Positions 29,990-37,556 of a DNA stretch of 64,000 nt are shown here, piece after piece. Where the stretch lies: NCBI GenBank assembly GCA_001797335.1, contig MGPE01000011.1:13154-77153 (forward strand), written 5' to 3'. The notes below the pieces were generated by a model that was not told the DNA's origin, ran no database searches, and saw nothing but the letters and a program-made list of their open reading frames with translations. The DNA comes from Deltaproteobacteria bacterium GWA2_38_16. Lineage in GTDB: Bacteria; Bdellovibrionota; JACOXK01; 2-02-FULL-40-11. The position numbers and the translations under genes are program-made. The first letter of the stretch is position 1, and each line of letters opens with the position of its first letter.

Positions 29990-30014
29990 ATTTTCTTAAA
30001 AAAGGGAGGTATTT

Positions 30015-30713
30015 ATGAATACTAAAAATCTCTATAAAGCTGGCCGAATGATGGCCATCTTAAGCTTAATTATCGTATTTGGAGGAGCCTGGAAATGTAA
30101 CTGGCTTAATCCAAAAATTAAATTACCCAATGTGAAAGTAACGTTTGGCGATCCTGTCACATTATCTTTACCCCTGTCAGGGCAAGAAATTACAGTCGGT
30201 GCTAAATTGGATGTTCCAGATTTAGAAGGTGCTTTTGTGGAACTGATTCCTCAAATTGGAAATGTTCCCGCCACTGTATTTTTGTCTGTCCCTGCAAAAG
30301 TATTTGATAATCCCGCTTTTAGATTAAGAGATCCTGGTACACTTCCGGGTGGACGTCCTCTGCCTAAAGTAGCCGAAGGAAAACTCCCAGCCGTAGCCCT
30401 TGAAGTTCCACAATGGAATAACATTGTTTTTTATCTGGGCTTAGAAGTAGCAGGCCTATTTGCTCCGACTACAGGAAAAGAACCCGATGTACAATTGACT
30501 CTGCCTATTTCGGATAACAGTGGAAGAAATATTGGTTTTATTACCCGTATTCCGCAAGAAAACGGAGCCAATGGAGGATATTTTGTCTCCTTTAACTGGA
30601 ACTTGGCTACGACAAATCCTGGAGAAGCGATTATTCATCGCTCAGATTTAGCGAATGCTTCTATTGAAGGAATTCCGTACGACTTAAGCGAAGTGTTTGA
30701 AACTTCCGAATAA
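30015..30713 (+). CDS. Secreted or membrane-anchored protein, unknown
   Basis: 232 residues. N-terminal hydrophobic segment (MMAILSLIIVFGGAWKC) with a Cys that could be a lipidation site, though the residues before it do not form a good lipobox. The rest is beta-rich, proline-rich and almost free of His/Cys (PNVKVTFGDPVTLSLPLSG, AVALEVPQWNNIVFYLGLEV, SGRNIGFITRIPQENGANGG). No family recognised. The start is fixed by GGGAGG. Single-gene unit, ended by a paired palindromic repeat. Confidence 0.68.
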   Translation: MNTKNLYKAGRMMAILSLIIVFGGAWKCNWLNPKIKLPNVKVTFGDPVTLSLPLSGQEITVGAKLDVPDLEGAFVELIPQIGNVPATVFLSVPAKVFDNPAFRLRDPGTLPGGRPLPKVAEGKLPAVALEVPQWNNIVFYLGLEVAGLFAPTTGKEPDVQLTLPISDNSGRNIGFITRIPQENGANGGYFVSFNWNLATTNPGEAIIHRSDLANASIEGIPYDLSEVFETSE

Positions 30714-30720
30714 GTTTATT

Positions 30721-30776
30721 TGTCATCCTGAGCGAAGCGAAGGATCTAGATTCTTCAGCTTCGCTTCAGAATGACT
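30721..30776. repeat. Paired palindromic repeat (two inverted half-units)
   Basis: First half GTCATCCTGAGCGAAGCG...GGATCT, second half an inverted variant ending GCTTCAGAATGAC. Each half is a hairpin (ATCCT-ga-GC-gaa-GC-ga-AGGAT and ATTCT-tca-GC-ttc-GC-ttc-AGAAT), and the two halves can also pair with each other. It lies between the 30015 gene and rpsT and may act as a terminator. Confidence 0.85.
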
Positions 30777-30783
30777 TGAAAAC

Positions 30784-30812
30784 TTGACTTAAAAATATAG
30801 AGGTGTTAAAAG
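30784..30812 (+). promoter_or_regulatory. Predicted rpsT promoter
   Basis: TTGACT (30784-30789), 17-base spacer, TAAAAG (30807-30812). The start would fall about three bases before the rpsT ATG, and no Shine-Dalgarno is visible, consistent with a leaderless or nearly leaderless mRNA. Confidence 0.4.
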
Positions 30813-30821
30813 TTTCTCCCT

Positions 30822-31085
30822 ATGGCAAATTTAAAATCCGCAATTAAACGCATCCGTCAAAATCGACGTAGAAACGAACGCAATAAATCCGCCAGGTCCA
30901 CAGTATCTACAGCAATTAAAGCTGTTCGTTTAGCTATTTCCAAGAAAGATAAAAATGCCGCTCAACTGGCGCTTAAAAAAGCCATCCCCCTTATTGATAA
31001 AGCTGCACAAACAAAACTCATTCATCCCAATAACGCGAGCCGTAAAATCTCTCGTCTCACTCAACAATTCAACACACTTTCTTAA
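30822..31085 (+). CDS. rpsT: 30S ribosomal protein S20
   Basis: 87 residues, full length. MANLKSAIKRIRQNRRRNERNKS is the highly basic S20 N-terminus and HPNNASRKISRLTQQFNTL the conserved C-terminal helix. It binds 16S rRNA early in assembly. It is a single-gene unit flanked by paired palindromic repeats on both sides (30721 and 31101). Confidence 0.96.
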   Translation: MANLKSAIKRIRQNRRRNERNKSARSTVSTAIKAVRLAISKKDKNAAQLALKKAIPLIDKAAQTKLIHPNNASRKISRLTQQFNTLS

Positions 31086-31100
31086 ATAAAACCTAAAAAA

Positions 31101-31161
31101 GTCATCCTGAGAACCAAAGGTTCGAAGGATCTCAGGGATTCTTCACTACGTTCAGAATGAC
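31101..31161. repeat. Paired palindromic repeat between rpsT and holA
   Basis: First half ATCCT-ga-GAACC-aaa-GGTTC-ga-AGGAT, second half ATTCT-tc-AC-tac-GT-tc-AGAAT, with outer GTCAT/ATGAC ends. Compared with 30721, the inner stem is changed on both strands, so pairing is kept. It sits between convergent genes and ends five bases before the holA stop, probably as a bidirectional terminator. Confidence 0.85.
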
Positions 31162-31165
31162 GTAA

Positions 31166-32146
31166 TCAAAGAGTATTGACAAAATTGATCAATATATCTT
31201 TCTTATTAATATTAACACTTTTGAGCAGATGATCTGTTTCCAGTGCTTTTTCCCAATAACGTTCAAAAGGCAGCTTTAATGCTTGATCCCGTTGTTTTCG
31301 AAATTCATTCCAAAAAAAGGGATGAATTCCCAACAATTTTTGTACCTCTACATCCGATTTTTGCGATTTCCATTCCACAGCCTTCCAAAGATTTCTTAAA
31401 TATCTTAAGACCATGGTAAAAATAAAAATTTCAGACTCTCCCTCTTCCAACATTTTATATAAAACAATGAGAGTCTTATCTTTTTTTCGATTTCCCAAAT
31501 AATCTAACAGTTCAAAAATAGAATGTGTTCGCGTTTCATACAAAAGATCCTTCACATCCTCTTCCGTAATATTCTTTTGATCTCCAACGTATATAGATAA
31601 TTTTTCAATTTCAGATTCTAACACCAAAAGATCCCCCCCTGCTTTTTCTTGTAATAAGACACTCGCCACTGGAGAAATCGTTTTTTGATAATACTTTCCA
31701 ATCCACTCAATCCAATGCCCAACTTGAGATTCATACGGTTTTTTAAACTCAAATAAGCATTCTTCTTTTTCACAAAAACGAGAAAGAGCATGAGAAGATT
31801 TTTTGGAAGCCACAAACACAAAACAATATTCTTTAATTTCCTTTTTAAAGAGCTCAGAAAACCAAAGAGCTGTATTTTTTAACATGCGATCAGCATCGGT
31901 AAAAATGAAAAGTTTTTGGGGAGTAAAAAGAGAAATAGCATTAATCTCTTCTTCTAAGGTTTCCAAAGAAATCGTTTCGCTGGAAAAAGTGCGACAATTT
32001 TCAGAAGTAACTTTTTTTAAAAATTTTTTCTTTACCTCTAAAATTAAATGTTTTGAAAAAAACTGAGTCTCATCAATCAAGAAATAAACGGGGCCTATTT
32101 TTTTTTGGATTCGATCTCGTAAAGACTCAAAAGAAGGTGACGCCAT
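31166..32146 (-). CDS. holA: DNA polymerase III subunit delta
   Basis: 326 residues from ATG 32146; a TTG three codons upstream, overlapping the lptE stop, is possible. The HolA pattern is seen: PVYFLIDETQFF at the N-terminus, ISLFTPQKLFIFTDADRML (strand before the lid), LQEKAGGDLLVLESEIEKLSIY (the G-x-D-L...E-x-E-K-L motif) and a C-terminal collar domain. It loads the beta clamp. Immediately downstream of lptE, as is common in Gram-negatives. Confidence 0.9.
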   Translation of the reverse strand: MASPSFESLRDRIQKKIGPVYFLIDETQFFSKHLILEVKKKFLKKVTSENCRTFSSETISLETLEEEINAISLFTPQKLFIFTDADRMLKNTALWFSELFKKEIKEYCFVFVASKKSSHALSRFCEKEECLFEFKKPYESQVGHWIEWIGKYYQKTISPVASVLLQEKAGGDLLVLESEIEKLSIYVGDQKNITEEDVKDLLYETRTHSIFELLDYLGNRKKDKTLIVLYKMLEEGESEIFIFTMVLRYLRNLWKAVEWKSQKSDVEVQKLLGIHPFFWNEFRKQRDQALKLPFERYWEKALETDHLLKSVNINKKDILINFVNTL

Positions 32147-32151
32147 GTTTT

Positions 32152-32682
32152 TCAAAAATTTTCAAACATCATGTCATGTGCTTGTTCCATGACATAGACA
32201 GCGATTTTTTCAAATGCTTCCCGTTGTTTAGTCTCATTTTGCAATAAATTCTCACCCGCAGAGTATCGTCTATAATCACTCACCGTTCTCGCCCACAACA
32301 CTTTTTGATCTTGTCTTCGGATAAGTGAAACATCCACACTCACATTTACATTATATTCCAACGCTAAAATTTTGGTTCCTCGAGAAGAAATTTGTTTCTC
32401 AGACTGAGCCGTAGGATCAATGGAAATCTGTTTTACTCGGCCAATAATTTCTGCCTCTGCTTTTTGAGAATCTACAATTTTTATAACTTTACTTTTAAAA
32501 AATTCATTTCTTAAAGCTGAGGTAAACGTATTCTCGATCCCTGCTTCATTCGTATCATTTTTAAAGGTCGCTATTGAAACGCGTTTAACCCCTCCGGGCA
32601 AAGACTCTTTGACACTATAAAAGTGATATCCACAAGCCACATGCCCTAAACAAATCATCATCACCAAAAGATAACGAACCAT
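32152..32682 (-). CDS. lptE: LPS-assembly lipoprotein LptE-like
   Basis: 176 residues from ATG 32682. Lipoprotein signal MVRYLLVMMICLGHVACGYHF with the cysteine followed by GYHF, the LptE hallmark; a LPGGVKRVSIATFKNDTNEAGIE strand follows, in two runs. The fold matches the LptE/RlpB alpha/beta sandwich. It plugs LptD, whose gene is at 49713, in the outer membrane. The order lptE-holA supports the call. A TTG at 32718 would extend the N-terminus by 12 residues. Confidence 0.82.
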   Translation of the reverse strand: MVRYLLVMMICLGHVACGYHFYSVKESLPGGVKRVSIATFKNDTNEAGIENTFTSALRNEFFKSKVIKIVDSQKAEAEIIGRVKQISIDPTAQSEKQISSRGTKILALEYNVNVSVDVSLIRRQDQKVLWARTVSDYRRYSAGENLLQNETKQREAFEKIAVYVMEQAHDMMFENF

Positions 32683-32750
32683 GGGAAGGACGCTAACATA
32701 GGGTTGCTTTTCGTTCAATCATTTGTTAGAGATATGGGAAAGGAGATTTT

Positions 32751-32954
32751 ATGGCACGCGTTACCGTTGAAGATTGTTTAGAAAAAGTAAATAACCGATT
32801 TGAGCTGGTTATTCTTGCAACTGAAAGAACAAAGCAACTCTTAAAAGGTTCTGAACCTTTAATTTCGATGACCGGTAATAAACCGGCCGTCATGTCCCTT
32901 CGAGAAATCGCCGCTGGGAAAATTTATTTTCTTGAGGATGATAAAGCAGCCTAG
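32751..32954 (+). CDS. rpoZ: RNA polymerase omega subunit
   Basis: 67 residues. [20 protein letters not shown] and [12 protein letters not shown] match the conserved omega helices that clamp the beta' C-terminus. The strong Shine-Dalgarno GGAAAGGAG precedes ATG. It diverges from lptE and is followed two bases after its stop by a DUF721-like gene. Confidence 0.93.
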   Translation: MARVTVEDCLEKVNNRFELVILATERTKQLLKGSEPLISMTGNKPAVMSLREIAAGKIYFLEDDKAA

Positions 32955-32956
32955 GA

Positions 32957-33427
32957 ATGTCTAAAAGCCCTCCTCTCGCGTTGGTTGGAACTTTTCTTCA
33001 AGATTTTTTTTTCAAAAAACACTGGTCTTCTAAACTTCATGAATATCGAATTTGGACCCATTGGGAAACATTAGTAGGCCCTCAGATTTCAAAACGCTGC
33101 CAACCTTTAAAATTATCGAACCATCATCTTACGGTTACCGTTGCAAATTCAACGTGGCTCACTCAAATTCAGCTCATGAAATCTGAACTCATGCATAAAA
33201 TTTCTAAAGAGTTACGAATTCAATTAAATGATATTTATTTTAAAGTAGGAGAAATATCACAAGAATTAAAATCTTCGCTTCCGGCCAAAGCTCAAGAAAA
33301 AACGCCTCTTTCCGATAAAGAAGTGATGAGTTTAAATGTGTGGAAAAATTCAGAATCACACTTAAAAGATTCTGAGTTAAAAAAAATCATCCTAAATATA
33401 TTAAAACACTACACACCAAACTCTTGA
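32957..33427 (+). CDS. DUF721 / DciA-like protein
   Basis: 156 residues. The N-terminal half has the DUF721 pattern: a helix with W..LVGPQISKRCQPLKL, then HHLTVTVANSTWLTQIQLMKSELMHKI, in two runs, the KH-like core. In several phyla this family (DciA) helps load the replicative helicase. The C-terminal ~60 residues are a charged tail without recognisable features. Two-base gap from rpoZ, so probably co-transcribed. Confidence 0.75.
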   Translation: MSKSPPLALVGTFLQDFFFKKHWSSKLHEYRIWTHWETLVGPQISKRCQPLKLSNHHLTVTVANSTWLTQIQLMKSELMHKISKELRIQLNDIYFKVGEISQELKSSLPAKAQEKTPLSDKEVMSLNVWKNSESHLKDSELKKIILNILKHYTPNS

Positions 33428-33432
33428 AATAA

Positions 33433-33460
33433 TTGACAAAAACTGTCATCCTGTTAAAAA
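33433..33460 (+). promoter_or_regulatory. Predicted promoter upstream of the 33585 gene
   Basis: TTGACA (33433-33438), 16-base spacer, TAAAAA (33455-33460), in the 157-base gap after the DUF721 gene. It would give a ~115-base 5' leader. The rest of the gap shows nothing else clear. Confidence 0.4.
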
Positions 33461-33584
33461 TATAGCAGGTTAAAGGTTAAAAATGAAAATAAGGCATCAA
33501 AAAAAACACTGTAATTTTAAGCACTTAAGCAAAGAAATTCTATTAAAAACATGGCATTGTAATTGCATCCATAGGATAGTCGCT

Positions 33585-34247
33585 ATGAAGAACGTTCTTT
33601 TGATATGGGCCTTTTTGATGCCGATTGTATCTCCCTCTGCCTTCGGTCTATCGTCTGATATCGATTTTTCCTATACAAAACTTGATGAAAAAAATATAGA
33701 TTTTTCCGAAACCACTCTCCTTTACAAAAACATCTTAGGCTATTCTCAAAAAACCATTGCCCCTACCTTTAAGAATCTTTATGGATTTACCACAGACCAA
33801 GTTAGTACTTCTCTCACCAACCAGTCCAGAGCTCAAGAATTGATGAACCAGTCAACCCAAGCCAGTCTCTCTCAAGCCCTATCTCAAATAAAAAGATATT
33901 TTAAAAAGAATATTCGAAACTCTTTTCTCCCTGATCTTGAAGCTGCTCCTTCTACGCCGGTACAAGCCATACCCGTAATAACTTCTTCAGACATTCTTCT
34001 CGAAAAAAATAAATTCACCCCTAAGATTAATGTAGGAACGGATTATGTTAAACCGGTGCTCTCTATGGGAAACTCATTAAATTCGGGAGTTGACACGAAT
34101 GTTTCCTATCACAGCAAAGATAAAACTTTAGAAGCCATTGTTTCCAAAAAACTCTCTGAAAATACAAAAATCCTGATCGAGAATATGAATCTCTTTTCGG
34201 CCAATAATGAAAAGAGAGTTATCTTCGGAATTCAGTATCGCTTTTAA
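33585..34247 (+). CDS. Secreted protein, unknown, related in layout to the 34463 gene
   Basis: 220 residues from ATG 33585 (AGGAT before it, signal peptide right after); the frame is open 102 bases further up, but that extension has no signal peptide. Signal MKNVLLIWAFLMPIVSPSAFG. The middle is helical and Ser/Gln-rich. The last ~60 residues alternate like beta-strands and end KRVIFGIQYRF, an outer-membrane beta-signal-like terminus. The neighbour at 34463 ends KSVILGISVNLN after a similar NLHLINRNQF segment, so the two look like diverged paralogs. Confidence 0.65.
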   Translation: MKNVLLIWAFLMPIVSPSAFGLSSDIDFSYTKLDEKNIDFSETTLLYKNILGYSQKTIAPTFKNLYGFTTDQVSTSLTNQSRAQELMNQSTQASLSQALSQIKRYFKKNIRNSFLPDLEAAPSTPVQAIPVITSSDILLEKNKFTPKINVGTDYVKPVLSMGNSLNSGVDTNVSYHSKDKTLEAIVSKKLSENTKILIENMNLFSANNEKRVIFGIQYRF

Positions 34248-34462
34248 ACATCCCTTATAACCTCATAAAACTACTGTATTTTTATGAATCCTTTGTTTAG
34301 TGGCCATCATCGACGCTTAAAATATAAGCAACTATGATGATTTAATGATATTCTCATCTAAAATTAATCAAAAAAGCATAATAATTACATATACTTATTA
34401 ATAAAATAGATTTATGAAATGGCCCCTTCTTTGCACTATTTAAAGGTAGGAAGAGAAGGCCT
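34248..34462. other. Longest gene-free stretch (215 bases)
   Basis: Very AT-rich. A weak AT hairpin (CATAAAA 34264-34270 with TTTTATG 34280-34286) follows the upstream stop and could be a terminator. A Shine-Dalgarno-like AGGAAGAGAAGG precedes the next ATG. No good promoter match, RNA gene or open frame is visible. Confidence 0.5.
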
Positions 34463-35185
34463 ATGAAGACTATTTTTACCTTGTTACTCTGTATTCCCTT
34501 TTTGGGCATTGCCTATGGGCAAGATCTCAGCAACCAAAACATATCCCCATCTCCTTCTCAACCCAAAACGCCTTTGAGCTTTCTTATGTCTACGTTTAAT
34601 ACTCCTTCTTTTCGAGAAACATTGTTTCAAGAGCAAAACCGTTTTAAACTTTTAAATTTGAGCATTCCTCCCCTTCTGGGAGGAGCAGCAGAGAAAATCT
34701 ATGAAACAAAACTTCTTCAAGAATATACGTCTCACATGACACATCTTGTTTTTGATAATTTAAAAGATACGATGCAAGATAATGTAGCAGAAGCTCTCAA
34801 AGATTCTCCCTTTTCTAAGATTATGGAATTGGCTCATTACTCAAAAAAAATCACGAACACCCTCAAAAAAGAATCCAGTCGAAATATCGCAATGAGCTTT
34901 AGCCCTAATTTTCAAGAACCTTCCCTAGGGGTATCCAATCTGGTATTTGATAAAATGAAGGTCGGCTACAATATCGTATCCGAAAGACCTACTTTTTTTA
35001 TGGAACAAAAAATTGTCCAAGAACTCCGAAGCCAATTTTATTACAACATGTTTTTAAAAACCCTAGATACCGCTTTAAAACACCAACTTACTGAGAAAGT
35101 AAATCTTCACCTCATCAATCGAAACCAATTCACCCGCACACGAGACAAATCGGTTATTTTAGGTATTTCGGTAAATTTAAATTAA
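34463..35185 (+). CDS. Secreted protein, unknown
   Basis: 240 residues. Signal peptide MKTIFTLLLCIPFLGIAYG. The mature part is mostly amphipathic helix (YTSHMTHLVFDNLKDTMQDN, SPFSKIMELAHYSKKITNTL, in separate segments) with a beta-like C-terminal part ending KSVILGISVNLN. It has the same overall layout as the 33585 gene, suggesting a diverged tandem duplicate. Function unknown. A paired palindromic repeat follows its stop. Confidence 0.65.
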   Translation: MKTIFTLLLCIPFLGIAYGQDLSNQNISPSPSQPKTPLSFLMSTFNTPSFRETLFQEQNRFKLLNLSIPPLLGGAAEKIYETKLLQEYTSHMTHLVFDNLKDTMQDNVAEALKDSPFSKIMELAHYSKKITNTLKKESSRNIAMSFSPNFQEPSLGVSNLVFDKMKVGYNIVSERPTFFMEQKIVQELRSQFYYNMFLKTLDTALKHQLTEKVNLHLINRNQFTRTRDKSVILGISVNLN

Positions 35186-35202
35186 GAGACGAATCCAATT
35201 TT

Positions 35203-35266
35203 GTCATTCCCCGACTTGATCGGGGAATCTAGAAAAATGGATCCTCCGGTCAAGCCGGAGGATGAC
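35203..35266. repeat. Paired palindromic repeat with complementary loops
   Basis: Two hairpins: ATTCCCCGA-cttga-TCGGGGAAT and ATCCTCCGG-tcaag-CCGGAGGAT, joined by CTAGAAAAATGG and bounded by GTCAT...ATGAC. The loops CTTGA and TCAAG are exact reverse complements. It lies between convergent genes (34463 and DUF1015), three bases from the DUF1015 stop. Confidence 0.9.
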
Positions 35267-35268
35267 TA

Positions 35269-36483
35269 CTAGAGAATCCGGATCAGAGTACCTGAAAGAA
35301 GTTTGGGATAAAAATAGGTGCTTTTAGGGGGCATCACTTCTTGAACATCGGAAACTTTTTTAAGTTGTTGTACAGTCGGTTCCTTTACAAACCATAGAAC
35401 TTCACTTTTCCCTGATCGAATCAATTTTAATGCTTTTTGAAAAGGCTCTCCCACCCCTCTGATATATTCCAAAGATGATATATAGGGTCCAGGAATAATG
35501 ACCTGCTGAAGAATAGCCACATCCAATGCTTTGACTTCTTTAGAGCCCTTCATCTTTTCCAAAATTCTTTTTTTATCCTTTAATGAAAGCTCATAAAAAT
35601 AAGGATCTTTTGAAAACAGAATTCCCCACTGATGAGGTTTTAAATTTGAAATCTTTTTCTTTTTTTGAATATAAAATAAAGACTCTAACGTTTTAAGATA
35701 GTTTCCCTTATCAAAATCAGAAGTTTTAGGTAACAAGCGATAAATAGGATTAATAACCAAAGCTGGATCGCTCATATTGGCAAGCATCGTCAACACAAAG
35801 TCATGAGTACCGGACATTCCTTGGAGCTCTCGATATCGAAGCGCTGTCGCAAATCGATGATGTCCATCGACAATATAAAATATTTTGTTGGATAATTTTT
35901 TTTGGATTTGAGCTATGAGCCGATCATCCGCTATCTTCCAGACTTTATTCACCACTCCGTGGTGATCTCTGGCTTGAATCCATGGCCGATGGCAACCCTT
36001 TAAAATACTTTTTTCTAGAAATCGTGTCGAATCCTCGTACATCATAAAAACAGGGCTTAAATTTGCCTGACAGGCCTTAAGAATTTTTAGCCGATCTGAT
36101 TTAGGAGCTTCTAAAGTATGCTCATGAGGTCTAACATATCTCTTCTTAAAATCAGCCAGGCTCACCGTAAGCGCAATGCAATATCGATGAACCTTGTGCC
36201 CCTGATGAGGGAAACTTTGTTCCACAAAATAAAAGCACTCTTTAAAATCTTGGACAAGAATATTTTTTTTCTGCCATTCCCTAAACCGCCTAGCGACGGT
36301 TTTATACCCATCTTTTTTTGTTTTTCCTAAAATAATCCGAGCAAAATTATAGGGACTTTTTTTAAAAAATCTTTTTTTCTCATCATTAGAAATGACATCA
36401 TATGGGGGAACAAAAACATTTTCATATGTTTTTATTTTTTGAGGATTATAAAAGAAAGCTTTAAAGGGGCGAACCTTGGCCAT
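35269..36483 (-). CDS. DUF1015 family protein
   Basis: 404 residues, the family length. MAKVRPFKAFFYNPQKI with VPPYDVIS is the N-terminal signature. RPHEHTLEAPKSDRLKIL and FYIVDGHHRFATALRYREL are the conserved blocks; the His-rich VDGHHR motif suggests a ParB/Srx-like or hydrolase-type site. Function not established. The start overlaps tsaC by 23 bases, at the end of the purine operon. Confidence 0.88.
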   Translation of the reverse strand: MAKVRPFKAFFYNPQKIKTYENVFVPPYDVISNDEKKRFFKKSPYNFARIILGKTKKDGYKTVARRFREWQKKNILVQDFKECFYFVEQSFPHQGHKVHRYCIALTVSLADFKKRYVRPHEHTLEAPKSDRLKILKACQANLSPVFMMYEDSTRFLEKSILKGCHRPWIQARDHHGVVNKVWKIADDRLIAQIQKKLSNKIFYIVDGHHRFATALRYRELQGMSGTHDFVLTMLANMSDPALVINPIYRLLPKTSDFDKGNYLKTLESLFYIQKKKKISNLKPHQWGILFSKDPYFYELSLKDKKRILEKMKGSKEVKALDVAILQQVIIPGPYISSLEYIRGVGEPFQKALKLIRSGKSEVLWFVKEPTVQQLKKVSDVQEVMPPKSTYFYPKLLSGTLIRIL

Positions 36484-37084
36484 ATATTCTTTTAAGTTGC
36501 TCTAAAGTAACATCTCCCGAACGAATGAGCTGAATGGTATTGTCTCTCACAGAGACAATCGTAGATCCTCTCGAAAAAGAAAGTTCTCCACCGTCCACCG
36601 TATAATCAATGCCTTGAGGAAAATAAGTTTTAACATCCTTTAAAGATTGACTGCTCACAGCACCTCTTTTATTAGCACTGGTAGAAACAATCGGGAATCC
36701 ATAATAATTTAAAAAAGCACTCACCCATGGATGAGAAGAAATCCTAAGGGCAATGCTTTCATCATCTCGAATAAGCCAAGAAGGAATTTGAGAAGAAGCA
36801 TTTAAAACAAGAGTCAGGGGCCCCGGCCAAAATTGTTCAATAACCTGAAGGGCTGTCTTAGAAATATCTTTAGCCAGCCTTAACACCCATTCTTTATTGG
36901 GAATCAACAGAAGTGGAGATTGTTCCAACTTCCTCTCTTTAAGTTTAAATACTTTTTCAACGGCCGCCCGATTAAAAGGATCACATCCTAATCCATAAAC
37001 GGTTTCTGTGGGGTAACAGATAACTCCCCCTTTTTGCAAAACTTCTTTAATAGTTAGAAAATCACTTGGAATGGAGTTTTTCAT
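36461..37084 (-). CDS. tsaC: L-threonylcarbamoyladenylate synthase (TsaC/Sua5 type)
   Basis: 207 residues, the short single-domain form. KGGVICYPTETVYGLGCDP, then KLKERKLEQSPLLLI, the ATP/threonine-binding basic pocket (family KxR..P), WPGPLTLVL and STSANKRG are the YrdC-domain motifs. It makes threonylcarbamoyl-AMP for t6A37 in ANN-decoding tRNAs. It overlaps purE by 23 bases and DUF1015 by 23 bases. Confidence 0.93.
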   Translation of the reverse strand: MKNSIPSDFLTIKEVLQKGGVICYPTETVYGLGCDPFNRAAVEKVFKLKERKLEQSPLLLIPNKEWVLRLAKDISKTALQVIEQFWPGPLTLVLNASSQIPSWLIRDDESIALRISSHPWVSAFLNYYGFPIVSTSANKRGAVSSQSLKDVKTYFPQGIDYTVDGGELSFSRGSTIVSVRDNTIQLIRSGDVTLEQLKRIYGQGSPL

Positions 37085-37556
37085 TTTTTCTTAATACCTC
37101 TTGAGTCATTTTCTGACGATAATTTTGGAGACGATGCAATAAGGCACGATCTTGTAATGCTAAAATTTGTGCTGCAAATAAACAACCGTTAGCCGCACCT
37201 GTTTTTCCAATGGCCATGGTTCCCACAGGAATCCCTTTAGGCATTTGAACCGTCGATAACAATGCATCCAACCCTTGAAGCTTTCCTTCCATGGGAACTC
37301 CAATCACCGGAAGAAGCGTATGAGAAGCAATGACGCCCGCTAAATGCGCGGCCATCCCTGCTCCGGCAATAATCACTGAAATTCCCCTTTTTTGAGCCGA
37401 TTGAGAAAATTGGAGCGTTTCTTTGGGTGTACGATGGGCAGAGTAAATATGAAATTCATAGGGAATTTTTAATTCTTTTAGAATCTTTGTCCCTACCTGC
37501 ATGGTTACGACGTCTGAATCGCTCCCCACTAAAATGGCAATTTTTGCTTTTGACAT
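37062..37556 (-). CDS. purE: N5-carboxyaminoimidazole ribonucleotide mutase
   Basis: 164 residues from ATG 37556; the frame runs 42 bases further up, but MSKAKIAILVGSDSD is the standard start. GSDSD and SAHRTPKET bind the substrate phosphate, and GAGMAAHLAGVIAS plus GVPMEGKLQGLDALLSTVQMPKG (in two runs) are the PurE signatures. Class I PurE (needs PurK), though no purK lies here. It overlaps the end of purD by 28 bases. Confidence 0.95.
   Translation of the reverse strand: MSKAKIAILVGSDSDVVTMQVGTKILKELKIPYEFHIYSAHRTPKETLQFSQSAQKRGISVIIAGAGMAAHLAGVIASHTLLPVIGVPMEGKLQGLDALLSTVQMPKGIPVGTMAIGKTGAANGCLFAAQILALQDRALLHRLQNYRQKMTQEVLRKNEKLHSK

Noticed and set aside
30721-31161. Two repeats flanking rpsT as the ends of a mobile element
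   Set aside because: They are independent doublets of a family found at many other loci, and the gene between them is an ordinary ribosomal protein.
33443-33475. GTCATCCTG followed by a CCTG...CAGG pairing that resembles the palindromic repeat family
   Set aside because: Only the first nine bases match the family. The rest does not follow the GTCATYC-stem-loop-stem-GRATCY layout and overlaps a likely promoter, so I did not count it as a copy.
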